In this document: positions 9,727-21,800 of the stretch, in pieces
Position numbering within the stretch: the first letter of the stretch is position 1
Layout: the number at the start of each line of letters is the position of its first letter
Source of the DNA: Leishmania mexicana MHOM/GT/2001/U1103
Lineage: Eukaryota; Euglenozoa; Kinetoplastea; Trypanosomatida; Trypanosomatidae
NCBI RefSeq assembly: GCF_000234665.1
Contig: NC_018336.1
Span: forward strand, 785,069 to 849,068
Direction of reading: 5' to 3'
Length of the DNA stretch: 64,000 bases
Notes under the pieces: generated by a model
What the model saw: only the letters and a program-made list of their open reading frames with translations
Databases searched by the model: none
What the model was told of the DNA's origin: nothing
Translations under genes and position numbers: made by a program

Positions 9727-12700
9727 TAGCACAAGGGCGTTGCTCTCTGAACGTGGGGTCGATGGGTCAGACGGTGCGAGAAAGCGTTCGTCGGCTCTGC
9801 CCGTGCACACTTCCTTCGCGCGCACCTTCCACCTTTCCCTCCTCGACTGTTTCTTTCTCTTCCTCGCCCTCGACGTCTGCGTGCGTCGTTGCGCGTTGGT
9901 GTGTCAAGGAGGCGGTCGTGGGATGAGGCGAATGCGGGTTGTCCATGCGCATGTGGGTCGTCCTCTTTCGGTTGGGTGCAGGGACACGGCACCCCGCTGC
10001 GCCGTCATTACAGAATGTCAACGAGCAACGGCAACAGCAGCGACAAGAAAAAAACGGAATCCGGCGGACGTGGTGGCGCGTGTGCTAAAAGTGTGCCGCT
10101 GTGCGTGTGATTGTAGCAGCGATGTCTTCCAGCTCAGTCCTCGCCGCTGCGGCAGCTTTCCTTCACACCCCGCTCCCCGTGCATCTTCTTCACGAAGGTT
10201 CTGCCTCCGCGTGCTTTCTCCTCTCTCTCACTCTTAGTAGGTAACCTGTAGCGATCCGGGGGTGGGGGAGGTCGAACAAAAAAGCGGAGGAGAATTCGGT
10301 GGGGTGGAGGGACAAGAACAACACACGCACACATGTACACACACTAAGAGGAAAGCCTGAAAAAAAACCTGAAAATGCGCACAGGCGATGTTTTCCTTTT
10401 TTTCGTTGTGTGTGTGTTGTGTTGTGTTGTGTGGTGTGGTGGAGTGTGGTGGGCTTTATGTCGTCAGTCCACCTTGTTGCGCCACACCCTTCCCACGTGC
10501 GCTTTCTTCTACCCTGTTGTGTTCTTCTCTTCTTGTTTCCCCCCTTTCTTTGTTTTATGTAGTTGTTTCTCGTAGTGATGAGGCCGCGCTACTGTTGTTG
10601 TCGAAGTCTGCCCCTCCCCCTCCTCCGCCGCACAGTCGCACTCTGCCATACACACGTCTTTAGGTGCGTGTGCGGCTGTTTGCATGCAATCGTTGCCTTG
10701 GCGAGGAACGTCAAGGACCCCCCTCCCTCCCTCCTTCCCCACCTCTCCCTCCCTTTCTGGAGACGCTTGGATCGGGCTTGGGGCAGCGTGTGCTGCATGC
10801 TTGTATCTCCCAGTGTGTTGCTTCCTTTGTGCTGTCGTTGCCGTTTGGCCGCCATCATGAGGAAGGATTGCATGAGACGACAAAGAGGGAACACATAGCT
10901 CAAAGCAGGAAAAAAACAAAGATGTAACGTTGAACCGAAAAGCCCCCTCACATGGATCTGTCGTGGTGCTGATGTGCGGATGATTGCTTGCATGACGGCG
11001 GCGGCGGCGGGGAGGGGGTGGACATTATCTGTGGATGCCTGTGGGCGTTGGTTGCGGTGTTACAGCCGTGCACCCCACTGCTGACCAGAGCGAGAGGGGG
11101 AGAGGGGCGTGGAAAGACGCAGCAGCGACAGCGGCGGCCGTGGCTGTTGATGTGCGTTTTACTCGCGAGTTTTCCCCTTGGGAATATACTTGACGGTGCC
11201 CCTCTCCTCTTTTCTCTATTCCCCCTTCTGCGGAGCTTGTGAAGCTGCAAGCTGATCCTATGACATGTGTGCAGCCCGTACACATACCGATGCGAGGATG
11301 TGCCCGTATCGTGTCGGCAGCGCATACACACACCCAACGTGCGCTTCCTTCACATGTGTTTTCTCCATTCCCCGATGCTCTCTTCGCTCTCTCTCTCCGT
11401 TCTCGGAACTTCGTTGCCACTGCCGGTGACCCCCTGCTGACGGGATGTGCGCCGTTGTCCATTTTCCTTTTATGCACTCACCCTGGACACACACACACAC
11501 ACACACATACACATACACATACACAGCAGCAGCAGCAGCGCTTTAGTCGCTAATAGTGCTACACGTGGCTCATATTGGGCGCCGTTTCGATTTTTTTTTG
11601 GCTTGTCTCATCTTGTCGTACCTTTGGCGTCTTGGTGTCTCCACTCTCACGTCTTTCCACTCCGCCTCTCTGCAGTCGCTTGGCTCAGGTGCCTTTTACC
11701 CCCTTTTTCCCCGTTTTATTCGTTCGCTGGCCATCCCTACGTTCTTGCGTCACACGTCTGTGAGCTTGCGTGGATGTGCTTGGGCGTGTTGAGCCGTTGA
11801 CGCGTCGTTTTCCCCTGCGCCGCCTTTTTCTTTCGCTTTCCTTTCTATTCGATTTCTATCGCCTGCTGCAGGCAGTCCTCCGGTGGCTGCTGTTCTTTCT
11901 TTCCAGTGTCAACCCCCCTCCCTTCCCTTCTCTATATCAGTCGTTGCCTCCGCGAATTCTCTGTGTAGGCTTGCGCGTGCGTGTGTCTGAGAGAGCGCTA
12001 GGCAAACTGCACAAGAACAGCAGCAACGCTGCGCATTCCTCTGCCCCTCGATACGCATTCCACGACACACGCGCCCTCATCAAGTGACGCAGAGGAGCGG
12101 AGGGGAAGAGACTCGTTGACAGATACACGTCGCGGAGGACAGGCGCGCTGCGCACACGCACGCTCTCTCTCATACACCCAACGAACACGAGCTCATCGGT
12201 GCCAACGTGCCAGGCCCCTCTTCCCGGTTGCACCCGTTGCCGTTTTGAGCTCGCCTCTGGACCGACAAGCGCACATGCATAACACGCACCGCTGTCCATC
12301 TCCATACGCTGCTCACATCTTCTTTTGCCTCTCATTTCTCCTTGCACTTCTTACTGAGCATTTCCTCTCTTGACAGCAGATAGGGAACAGCAATAACCGA
12401 AACGGGGAAGGCCTTCCTTCATTTTTTTTTAGTATTAGTTCGTGCTCGGATTGCTGAGCGTGGGTGTGCCCCGCTTACAAGACACGTACAAGTGTTTGCC
12501 TGTCTGCGTGCCGCTCTCTCGCCTTCGTTCTCCTCGTGTCTGTGTGTGTGTCCCGAGTGCTTCAGTGCGCGTGTGCACGCTTGTCTCTCGACTGTGGAGC
12601 ACCATCATCATCATTGTCTTTTTACTTTTCTCCTCCTCTTCCCTTTTCTCTTCTATTTTCCTTCCCCCGCCTTTGTTGCGCGACCATCGTGGTGTGCCGT

Positions 12701-14176
12701 TGACCGCTCCGCGTGCGTCGGCTTGGTCGGTGCCTGGAGGGCTGCTCTTCTTCTCGATCTCGACACTCCTTCATTTTACGGCGTTCTTTTTTTCACCTTT
12801 GCCTTCTTGTGTAGCTCTGTAGAGGCGCGGAGGCGAAGGGAAGCCGATCAGCAACGCGACGTGCAGAAACAGGGCTGTTCATGGGGGTGAGGCAGCAGTA
12901 ACGAACAGAAACCAATAAGGCTGATCGCGCGTGCACGTGCGTTGTTCTTTGTATGCTTGCTGTTGCTTCCGTATTGTGCGTTCTGTGACACCGCCCGGTC
13001 TCGCTCTTTCCGTGTCACCATCGATTTCCTTTTTTATTTCTTCTGTTTCTTTGCGGCCTTTCTCCTTTCCGATCTTGTCGTTTCTCTACGTGGCTCTATC
13101 TATCTGCGCGTCCTGTTTCCAGCTGTGCCCCGGGGTGTTGTGCTGTCCTTTCTTGCGTGCGCGTGTGCTCATTGTCGGACATCTCCTCCGACGTTTCGCA
13201 CCTCTTCGCTTTTGCTTTTTTTTTCTTGTCTCTTGCATAATTTCTTTGCTCTCTGTCGTAACCTCGCCCGTGGCGGGCGGCTCTTTCGATTTTTTTGTCT
13301 GTTTGTGTGACGGAGCCGGGTGTCCGCGAACTTCTCAGCCCCTTATTTCTCAGCGTGGGCACACCTGTCCACCACCTCCCCCCACTCTCCGTCTCTCTGT
13401 CGGCATCTGTGAAACTCGCGAGTAGCGCAACCGCCGCAAGTAACAGGCATACCTACACACGCACGCACACCTTACGTCCAACATAGATTGGCGAGAAAAC
13501 CTAGGAGCGCTGACTGCTGTTAAGGCTGCGCGCACTTTTTCGTCTTGTGTGCTTTGCCGTGGTGTACAGGTCGTGCGATCGCCTCCTTTTCCCGGTCTGC
13601 GGTGCAGGAGCTGCTCTTGTCTGGGCTTGCCGACGCCTCTGCAACTGACTGTGTGCCGGCACGGAAACTGCTGCCTTCCCCCCTCTCCTTTGTGTGGCGA
13701 TTTTTCTAACCGTGTGGTGGTGCGTCGCCGAGTCTATGTCGTTCCCCCTTTTGGGCTGAGCTGTGGCCTCTTTCTCTCCTTGTTCTGCCTCTTGTCTTTC
13801 GCTCGGTTTGTTCTCGGTGCTGAGGGGCACACGCGTGTCTCGCTGTGTCTCGCTGTGTGTCTATCTGTGTGTGCCTGTGGCGGTCGCTCGAGTTTATTGC
13901 CCTCGTCACTGCCTCTTATTTTCTTCGCCGCCTAACGCTGGACAACACAGGTCGTTGTTTGCGCTTCCTTTGAACGCCTTCTCTGTGCGGTTTCCCTCTC
14001 TCTACCGCTGCAAGCGTGCGTGTTGGAGTGTGCCCCGGTGCCGTACTCACCACTCGGGACGGGGCACCGCCTTCAGCGTTGCGGACAAGAGGCGTAGTGA
14101 GGCAGATCTTCTTGCATCATTTTCTTGTTTTATTGTTTTCATTCTCGTGTGACTCCCCTGCTCTTCCTCGAGCATC
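9727..14176 (+). other. 4.4-kb gene-free, pyrimidine-rich region
   Basis: I find no credible coding gene on either strand over 4450 bases. Frames up to ~165 codons occur but consist of Ser/Leu/Phe/Pro/Cys-rich translations of T/C-rich DNA. From about 11560 to 14150 the + strand is strongly pyrimidine-skewed with many TTTC/CTCT tracts. A GT/GTT array lies at about 10405-10450 and a CA/CATA plus CAG array at 11487-11540. It probably holds a long 3' UTR of the small mitochondrial-type gene and a long leader of the kinase gene. Confidence 0.55.
11487..11540 (+). repeat. CA/CATA microsatellite followed by CAG repeat
   Basis: Alternating AC dinucleotides grade into ACATACACAT units and then into about five CAG units. 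It is a simple-sequence array in a non-coding region with no coding frame across it. Confidence 0.85.
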
Positions 14177-17155
14177 ATGCATCTGTTAGCCGGCCGTTAC
14201 ATTTTGGTGAAGCAGATCGGCAAGGGCGGGTTTGGCGCTGTGGAGGAGTACACGGACGCCATCACAAAGGATAATGTGGCCATCAAAACGATTCCTAGTC
14301 GATACGTAAACCAAGAGAGCCGCCGGCTCGTACGAGAGATCGATATTATGTGCTTCCTGCACGAGGCTCACCCGCACGTCATTGGGTACTTCAGCATCTT
14401 TGCCACCAAAGGCACCGCCATACCGCACCACAACGACTCAAACACGTTTGATGACCCGCTGATGAGCGTTGCACAGACGGCAGAGAACACGGCCTTCGAA
14501 TTGAACGTGCTGGGCGAACATTACGCAGGTCTGAGCGAGGATGAGCGGCTACGTCTGCATCACGAGGAGCTGATGGCGTTTGTGGCGAAGCTAACCAAAA
14601 CGGACGAGTTCAATGTTCACATCGTCATGCCGCTCATGAAGGGCGACCTCTTCTACTTTATACGGCTGCTCTCGTCGCAGTCGAGTGTTCAGCGCCTAGG
14701 TGTGACGCATCACTTCTTAGCCCAGGTGGCCGTTGTGTTCGCCTTTCAGATATGCTTTGGCCTCGACTACCTGCACCAGTGCTCCATCATCCACCGCGAC
14801 ATGAAGCCAGACAACGTGCTGGTGCGTCTCGACATCACCAACCCGTACATGTCCACCGCGCTGATTGCAGACATGGGTCTCGCACGGGACGCCCAGCATA
14901 GCGACACCATCTACATCTGCACGCGCTATTACCGGCCACCAGAGGTCATCACCAGCGTGTCAGGCGGGTCGCCGAAGATCGACATTTGGTCCTTGGGCTG
15001 CATCTTTTACGAAATGTGCACAGGCCAGACGCTCTTCACCATGCGGACGGCGCTGAACGAGCGCGGCGAGTGGGACGGCGCCAAGGCGAGCCTGCAGCTC
15101 GAGGTGGTTCTCAACACCATTGGTACCCCCGCTGCCGAGGATATCGAGCGCTATATGCCTAGCGGAAACGCAAAGCTGTACTTGCAGCGCAGTGCCGCCC
15201 GTCCGTCACAGCTGCGACAGCTGATCGAGCAGAACTGGATTCTGCACACAAGCGATGATGAAAAGGAGAAGTGGATCGACCTCATCACTCGGTGCGTTGC
15301 CTTCTTCCCCGAGCAGCGGCCAACGGCCCAGCAGCTCTGCCAACACCAGTTGTTCCGCAACTACAATGTCTTCTACGGCTCCAATGTGAAGCAGTACGCG
15401 CCAACGCCGTACACGTCATCCTACTGCGGCTCTTCTGACAGCACCCGCACGGAGAACAAGGCAGCCATTCTGGCTCTTGTGCAGCACGCTCTGCGCAAAA
15501 CGATGCCGCCACTGAACGAGGAGAGGAGCGACGAGGAGTCCAGCTCGCTGAACAGCAGCAGCGGCAGCGCCAGCAGCGGCGATAGCGAGAGCGACGACGA
15601 GAGAGGTACCGCGCCACAGCCAACCCCCATCAACGACTACGTATCTGCCGCCCACCGCTGCTCGACCTCTCTGCCGCGCGACAGCCTTCAGCAGTGCGGT
15701 GGCTGTGACCAGAACGAAGAGTTGGGCTCCGTAGCAGAGCCGTTCTCAGCTTTTGACTCAACAACTACGAGTGGCGCACCAGCCGTACCCCCGCCAGCGC
15801 AGCAGCAGCGTTATGCCTTGCATCCGTTTGGCAAAAACACCTCGAAAGACTATTGCAACTCTTTCCTCGATGACGATGACGAGGGAGACGTTGAGCGCAA
15901 TCGCGAGCGGGCACGTGACACCGAGGACGAAGAGTGCTTACCGGATTTTCAGCAGCAGCGCCCCAGCGCTTTTATGGCGCACTTTAGTCCTGCTTCGCTG
16001 CCAGACGTCCCCCTTGCGGGTGCTGCCTCTGCCACTGCGGCGCCCGCCGCGCCGGCGGAGCCGGAAAAGCGCCTCGCGCACTCGTTTAGCTCCGAGGAGA
16101 GTGGCCCAGTAGTGGAGGATACGCCGCCACTGGTACCGAGCGCCACACTCCGCGACCGAATCACACGGCGTCGGTCGAGCGCTGTCCAAGAAGAGGAAGA
16201 ACCCAAGCTGGTGTCGCTGATGCCGAGCGCGTTCAACTTGGACAACTACCGCGCCGGCAAATCTCTTGACGCCACAGTGAACGAGGAGCTGTGCATCCCG
16301 GAAAGCGGCTTGCCGCAGGCAATGGAGTCTATGCCCGCCGATGACGTCGCGCGACTGCTGGCGGCGTACAACATGCCCTTGGAGGGGAGCAACTACCGCA
16401 CCATGCTAAGCTGTGCGCAGTCCGTGCCGCCCTTCGTCATGCCCAGCGACCCGTATCATTTCATTTCTCAGTCCCACATTGGTGGCGGTGCGGGGGCGGC
16501 GATGCTACCGCAGCAGCAGTCCTTCCACGCGGCTGCATCGCCGAACGAGGTGAATGGCGTGCCACGCGGCGGCAGCGAGGGGCAGCGAGGCGCGGACTCT
16601 GAAGTCCGCACTTGGGCAGTGGCGCCGCCGGCGTCGAGAGTCCCACCTGGCAACGGCGCCGCGGCGGAGGCGGGTTCCGATGAGCAGTACGACTACTTGG
16701 CCGGTACAGACTACTACATTGGCCCTACGCCGAGCAACGTGGCGCAGGTGGCGGCCGCCCGCCAACCAGCTGAGAAGCGCGGCAGCTCGCCTTACTCCCT
16801 CAGCGTGGCGGATAGCATGCCACTTGGGCAAGCGCAGCAGCGCGTGCTTTCGCACGCATCACCCCCGCCAATCTATCTGCCCAGCACACAGTCTTCTGAG
16901 ACGTCCCTCTTTCACCAGCCGCCGCTGCATGCTCTCCGTGGACAGAGCGTGGCCGGATTTCCGCCCATAGCAGATGCAGAGCTACGCCAGCGCTACATGT
17001 CGTACCGGCACACGCCGCGAAGCATCCAGGCGGCGACGTCGTCTGTGCTGGAGGAGCTTGGTGGCTGCACGCACGACGCCGAGCGGTCAAGCGAGCTGCG
17101 GCAGTTGCTCAACTACTACACTTCTCTCGAGGTCACGACCTTGTACACGATATGA
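14177..17155 (+). CDS. MAPK-like CMGC protein kinase with long C-terminal extension, 992 aa
   Basis: A Ser/Thr kinase domain spans residues ~8-395. The Gly loop is GKGGFG at 15-20, VAIK lysine is K37, the alpha-C Glu is E54, and the HRDMKPDN catalytic loop has H206, D208, K210 and N213. DMG replaces DFG (D232). The activation segment has TIY (T244, Y246) followed by a CTRYYRPPE block, so it carries a MAPK-type TxY motif with PPE instead of APE. A ~70-residue insert sits between beta4 and beta5 (residues ~78-150). The remaining ~600 residues are Ser/Ala/Pro/Gln-rich with acidic runs (SDEESSSLNSSSGSASSGDS) and are probably disordered and regulatory. ATG 14177 starts just before the kinase fold, so no N-terminal extension exists. 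It probably phosphorylates Ser/Thr targets in a MAPK-like cascade; substrate is unknown. Confidence 0.9.
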   Translation: MHLLAGRYILVKQIGKGGFGAVEEYTDAITKDNVAIKTIPSRYVNQESRRLVREIDIMCFLHEAHPHVIGYFSIFATKGTAIPHHNDSNTFDDPLMSVAQTAENTAFELNVLGEHYAGLSEDERLRLHHEELMAFVAKLTKTDEFNVHIVMPLMKGDLFYFIRLLSSQSSVQRLGVTHHFLAQVAVVFAFQICFGLDYLHQCSIIHRDMKPDNVLVRLDITNPYMSTALIADMGLARDAQHSDTIYICTRYYRPPEVITSVSGGSPKIDIWSLGCIFYEMCTGQTLFTMRTALNERGEWDGAKASLQLEVVLNTIGTPAAEDIERYMPSGNAKLYLQRSAARPSQLRQLIEQNWILHTSDDEKEKWIDLITRCVAFFPEQRPTAQQLCQHQLFRNYNVFYGSNVKQYAPTPYTSSYCGSSDSTRTENKAAILALVQHALRKTMPPLNEERSDEESSSLNSSSGSASSGDSESDDERGTAPQPTPINDYVSAAHRCSTSLPRDSLQQCGGCDQNEELGSVAEPFSAFDSTTTSGAPAVPPPAQQQRYALHPFGKNTSKDYCNSFLDDDDEGDVERNRERARDTEDEECLPDFQQQRPSAFMAHFSPASLPDVPLAGAASATAAPAAPAEPEKRLAHSFSSEESGPVVEDTPPLVPSATLRDRITRRRSSAVQEEEEPKLVSLMPSAFNLDNYRAGKSLDATVNEELCIPESGLPQAMESMPADDVARLLAAYNMPLEGSNYRTMLSCAQSVPPFVMPSDPYHFISQSHIGGGAGAAMLPQQQSFHAAASPNEVNGVPRGGSEGQRGADSEVRTWAVAPPASRVPPGNGAAAEAGSDEQYDYLAGTDYYIGPTPSNVAQVAAARQPAEKRGSSPYSLSVADSMPLGQAQQRVLSHASPPPIYLPSTQSSETSLFHQPPLHALRGQSVAGFPPIADAELRQRYMSYRHTPRSIQAATSSVLEELGGCTHDAERSSELRQLLNYYTSLEVTTLYTI

Positions 17156-18859
17156 GGGAGGGCATCGATGCATCGCGGGGGAGCTGCCGAAGGCGGGTGG
17201 GAGGAGTCCAGGCGTATCGGCTCCAAGCGTCGTGCTCTTTTTCTCTGCTTTCAGGTTTCGCCTTTCCCATTCTTATACCCCGGAGCGGAAGAGACTTGCT
17301 GACGCCCGCAGGTGCGAGCCCAGCACCTCAGGCGGGTCCAGGTGTGTGTGTGTGTGTGCGGTGTTCGAAGTTACTGTTGTTATTCCAGCAAAGTGTTCTT
17401 CTTCGTTGGACTCCTTGCCGCACTGCTGTTCCTGTCTCTCTGTCTCCTCCTCTTGCTCTCTCCATTGCGTGCTCGTCCCACGCGCCGAGGCTGCCACCCA
17501 CTCGGCTAGCCGACGGGTCGGCCTTTTCTGCTTGCTGCGTGTCGTGGTGCCCATAGAGCCAAGTACCGTCTCCCCCTTCTCTGTCACTTGTACTGCAGGC
17601 GTGCATGAATGCGTGCGTGCCTGCCTGCCTCATTGCTGTGCTTGCACGTGGGCGTGTAGGCTCCGTGGGACTGGGCGGCGGCGCTTCGTTTTTATCTGAA
17701 TATGCGTATCTCTTTCTGTTGGGCTTTCTTGTCTCCACGTGTGCCCCCCCCTCCCCCTTGATGACAGGCGCCGGCGGGCGGGAAGTACCCTTCACCGTGC
17801 GCGGTAATCTCAAGGGTTCAGTGCACCCCCCTCCCCCTTCCCCTCGCTTGAGCGCATGACTTGGGAGAGTCCGGGAGAGAGAGGGAGCGGAGGGGGGGGG
17901 GGAGACGGTAGACTGGACAATGCCAGGGAGCAGATGTCACTCTGCCCTCTTTGTTGTTCACCTTTTTTTCCCTTTTCCTCTGCCCCGCTTGCTCCTCCTA
18001 GCGTCTGTGCAATCGTCTTCAGGGAGGCGGGGCGGCATCCGTTGGGCGGTGAGCGGGCCGCGGATGGCCCGCTGGGCGTGAGGAGACACAGGTGCGCATG
18101 CATTCATAGAGCTCCAGGCTTCCCTTTTCTATCTCATGGCAGTGTTTTGGGTACCTCTTCGTGGGTTTGTGTGCGCGTCTGTGTGTGTGGGCATCGAGGC
18201 GATCGGTGCGGTCGGCGCGGTCGGCGGTGTTGTCCTTCCATCATGAGTTGAGGGAGACATGTAGAGAGACAAACAAAACGAAAGAGCGAAACACATAGCG
18301 GCATGTCAACGCCGCCACATGAACCGACGACATGCGCATTCGTCGAGTTTTCGAATTGGAAGCGGGGGGAGGGGAGATCGCGAGGAGCGTGTGTGAGGCA
18401 GTGCTTTTCCTTAGTGAGCTCCTCACCTCTCTATCTTTCCACGTTGGTGGCGCGGAGGTCGAGAGGGGAGGGAGGGGGGGGGACTGTTGTTGCCCTGCCC
18501 TCCGCGCGCACGCCGGCGGAAGAAGTCCCTCTCGCGTATTCCGCTCGTTCGCCCAGGTGGAGGACAGCTGTGGTCACGACTCGAACCCGTGTAAGCCGCC
18601 TCATCCTTTCTGCTTTGCCGATCGTTCTCTCTTCTCCAGCTACTACTGCTCTCTCTCTCCCCGTCTCTTTCACGCCCTTTAGTCACCTACGGGCTTGTCG
18701 CCCGACGGAAGCCCTGCGGCTGCCGCACTTCCTCCCCTCCTCCTCCTGCTAGTCTCTTACCTTGTATTTCTCTTACTCTCGCAGGCAGGGGCGGACGTGT
18801 GACCTCCCTCACGAGCTGATCCCTCCTCTCACGCCTCTTCTTCTTCTTCCGCACCGCAG
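17156..18859 (+). other. Intergenic/UTR spacer with homopolymer runs
   Basis: No gene is supported across 1.7 kb. It contains a (GT)n run near 17343-17358, a G11 run at 17892-17902, a second G-run at 18474-18482, and a pyrimidine-rich end with a good splice acceptor at 18783. It would carry the kinase 3' UTR. Confidence 0.6.
18753..18784 (+). promoter_or_regulatory. Predicted trans-splice acceptor for the DCL-repeat protein gene
   Basis: A T/C-rich tract ending TTCTCTTACTCTCGCAG places AG at 18783-18784, giving a 75-nt leader to the ATG at 18860. Another AG lies directly before that ATG (18858-18859) after TTCTTCTTCTTCC; its use would leave no leader, so the upstream AG is preferred. Confidence 0.5.
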
Positions 18860-21800
18860 ATGTCCTTTGTGTATAGAGGCCTGCCGCGAAGCGAGCGGCT
18901 CCTTCCACTGGAGTCCACAGAGGTGCTCAGCTCGACGGATTCGTTTCTTCTGCACGTCCTTCACCGTCGCCACGACGGAGACGAGGACGGGGACGCAGGC
19001 GATGAGCAGTGGCATAGCAAGCGGCTACGTGAGCACGTATCGCTGTACTGGGATCAGCAGCACACGTACCATTGTTATCAACGCACACTATTGCGCGAGG
19101 TGAGGTCGACGCGCGGCCCGGTGCGGTTCGCCGGTTTTCCGCAAGTGCGGACTGCGCCGAAGCGCACAGGCGTGGCGTCAAGAGCGGCACACGCTCCGGA
19201 GTTCGACCGTGCCGAGTGCAGCGGCACAAGAGTCTCAGCGAATGGGGGTGCTTTCTCGCCGTCTCAACTTGGCGCGGAAGCCGCCGCGGCTGCATCCTCA
19301 TCTCCGCCACAATCCGCTGAAGGCGCGTTGCCGCCGCCACGCGCGCTCGCGGCGTGGAACTGGATATCTCTGGTTGCTCCGTACGAGCGGCTTCTGTGTC
19401 CCTCGCTCCTGTACAGCGCATTGCTTTCTCCCTCTGTCGGCGGCTGCACATCTCTATACTACGCCACACAGCAACCATCGGCAGCACCTGAGGCGACCTC
19501 TACACCTGATTCCTCTGGGTGTGCGCGCGCGCGATGGAGCGCGCATACGTGCCAATCCCTATGGGCCTTGCACTCCTTCGCTGCCGAGGCTTCGATACGG
19601 GTGCAGGAGGTGTACGTGATGTGCGCGGGCACGATCATGTACCTTGACGTCATCGTGTCAGCTGGCCGGGTTTGGTCCGAGCTCGAGGGGCTGTGGGGCA
19701 ACGACCTCATCGTCGAGCTTGAAAGAGAAAACGCGACGGTGCGGGCGGGCTTCCCTGACAAGAGCGAAACTGAAGCGCGCCTGCAGCTGAACTTGCTGAG
19801 GTCGTTCCTCTCTCAGCCTCCGCAGACATACACAGCTATGCTTCAGCACGTGCGTGTCTTGCTGGAAGCTCTCGCCAGCACCACCACAACAACATCCACA
19901 ATCTCCAATGAGCCCGCAGCGCCCGAAGCGGCGAGCACTGCTCTCCCTCGCCCTCTCGCGCCGTGGCTCGAGGCTGCTATGGGGAAGGAAGTGTGGACCT
20001 CTGTCACAGATACCTGGGCAGCCGGCAGCAACATCAGTGGCGGCGATGCGAGCTCCGTTGCAGTACAAACTCTGAGGCACGCCGTTGCACAGTGGCTGTC
20101 GCGGCGAGGTGCCACTGTCACCGCCACCACACCAACCGGCAGCCGCGCGGCGCCTCTGCCGCCGCGCGATCTTTGCCTGTCGCGAGGGTCGAACTGCGGT
20201 GTGTCCGCGTCTCCCAATTCAGCCATGCTTTCCGGCTGCTACTCCGCGCATGCAGAGTCTTCCGCGCCGCGGGCGGGCACACGGCGGCAATCCGTCACAC
20301 CGGCGAGGTCCACCGGCGCTGCGACTGCCGCCGCCTCCATGACCTTTGAGCCCTTTGAGCCGCACGACACGCCTCGCGATCAGCATCCCTTTTTTCTCCC
20401 GCCACTTCCCCAAGACCCTGCGCTCATTGCCTTCGCTGTCGTGTGGCGACGCACGCTGCGGCGATGCGTACTCAATCCGGACATGCTGCGGCAACGTCTG
20501 CGCCAGGTGATCCTTGGCTATGCAGGCCAGCGCTGCGAGGAGCTCCTTCGCGAAGCAAGGCAACAGCAGTTGCAGCGACGGGAATCCGTGGACTCGTTCA
20601 CCGTAGCCGGACCACGCGAAGGGCCCTTGTCGACAAGGGCATCAGCAGACCACCCAGACATAATGGGCAAGAACAGCGCCGCCGCCGATTCCACTCTTGG
20701 TGACGCTATGTTCACATCTTTGCCGTCCTTGCCCGCAGCCGCAGCGCCTCCGTCTTTACTGTTGCTCACCTGTGACCCTACTGCGACTTCGTTCCGCGTG
20801 TTGGGCCCCCGCTGTGGAGAATGGCTGATGTCCAGCCGCGGTGGTGGCGGCTGGAGCGGCTTTCGGGGAGAGCTGTTCCGCTGTGTTGGACCGCCACCAC
20901 CACCGTTGATGCTCGCGCCATTGCTGAGCGGTCCCCGAGCTGCGCAGGCACGTCGTCGGCTGCCGACGTCTTCGGGCGCTGTCTCCTCCGCTGCCGCCTC
21001 TGCGCCGTCCGCGGAGCAGCTCACCGAGATATTTGTGGACGGGGCTCTCGAGTTGGACAGCGCCAGCGGTGTTTCTTCTGCATTGTCCGCGGCTCCCGCC
21101 TCGCGCGTGCCGCCCCTGCTGTACAGTGCTGAGGAGTTGGCGGATAGGCTATGTCGACTTGGCTCGGCGTTGCCTCGCTACGCCACGGAGGTGTGCGGCG
21201 ACTGTCTCCGCCCCGCCGACGCGGACTTCGTGCGGGAGGTGCTGCAGCGTCACTGCCTTCCCCTTCTTCTTGCTTGCCAGCGCCGCGGTATTCAGCAGTG
21301 GGGTCTGCGTGGCTGGATGAAGGGCATCGCCCTGACTTTGGTGGACAACAGTGGAGCTGAGTCCCGCGTGATCACCCCGGCGAAGCTTGTGGAGCTGGGG
21401 CTGCAACAGGCCAGATCGGCCGGCGGCCGGAAGGCCTTCGCGACGGCGACGACGTTGCAGATGGTGATGGACGGCGGGCTTAGTGAGGCGCTCGCGTTTT
21501 TGGAACATGTGCAGAAGCGGCCGGAACGCACGGTGCGGCGGCTGCCGGTGCGACGACTGGTGGGTGAAAGCGGCGATATCGGCAACAGCGCCGCGCCGCC
21601 ACTGGGACCGGCGCTCAGCTACACCGTGATAGCGGTGGAGGCGCTGCTCCTGCGCCGCGCAGAGGAGAGTGCGCTCTTCCGCATTTTCCAAAGCCACCCC
21701 TCTGCAGCGCTGCTGGCCGGATGCGGCGTGCAGAGGCTCGCGTTGCCGCCAACAGCCACCGCGCCCGAGAGAAGGCATGGGGGTGGCGGCGGCTATCTCC

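Noticed and set aside
12931..13425. 164-codon + frame in the 4.4-kb gap
   Set aside because: Translation is Ser/Phe/Leu/Cys-rich, as expected from T/C-rich leader DNA, not a protein-like sequence.
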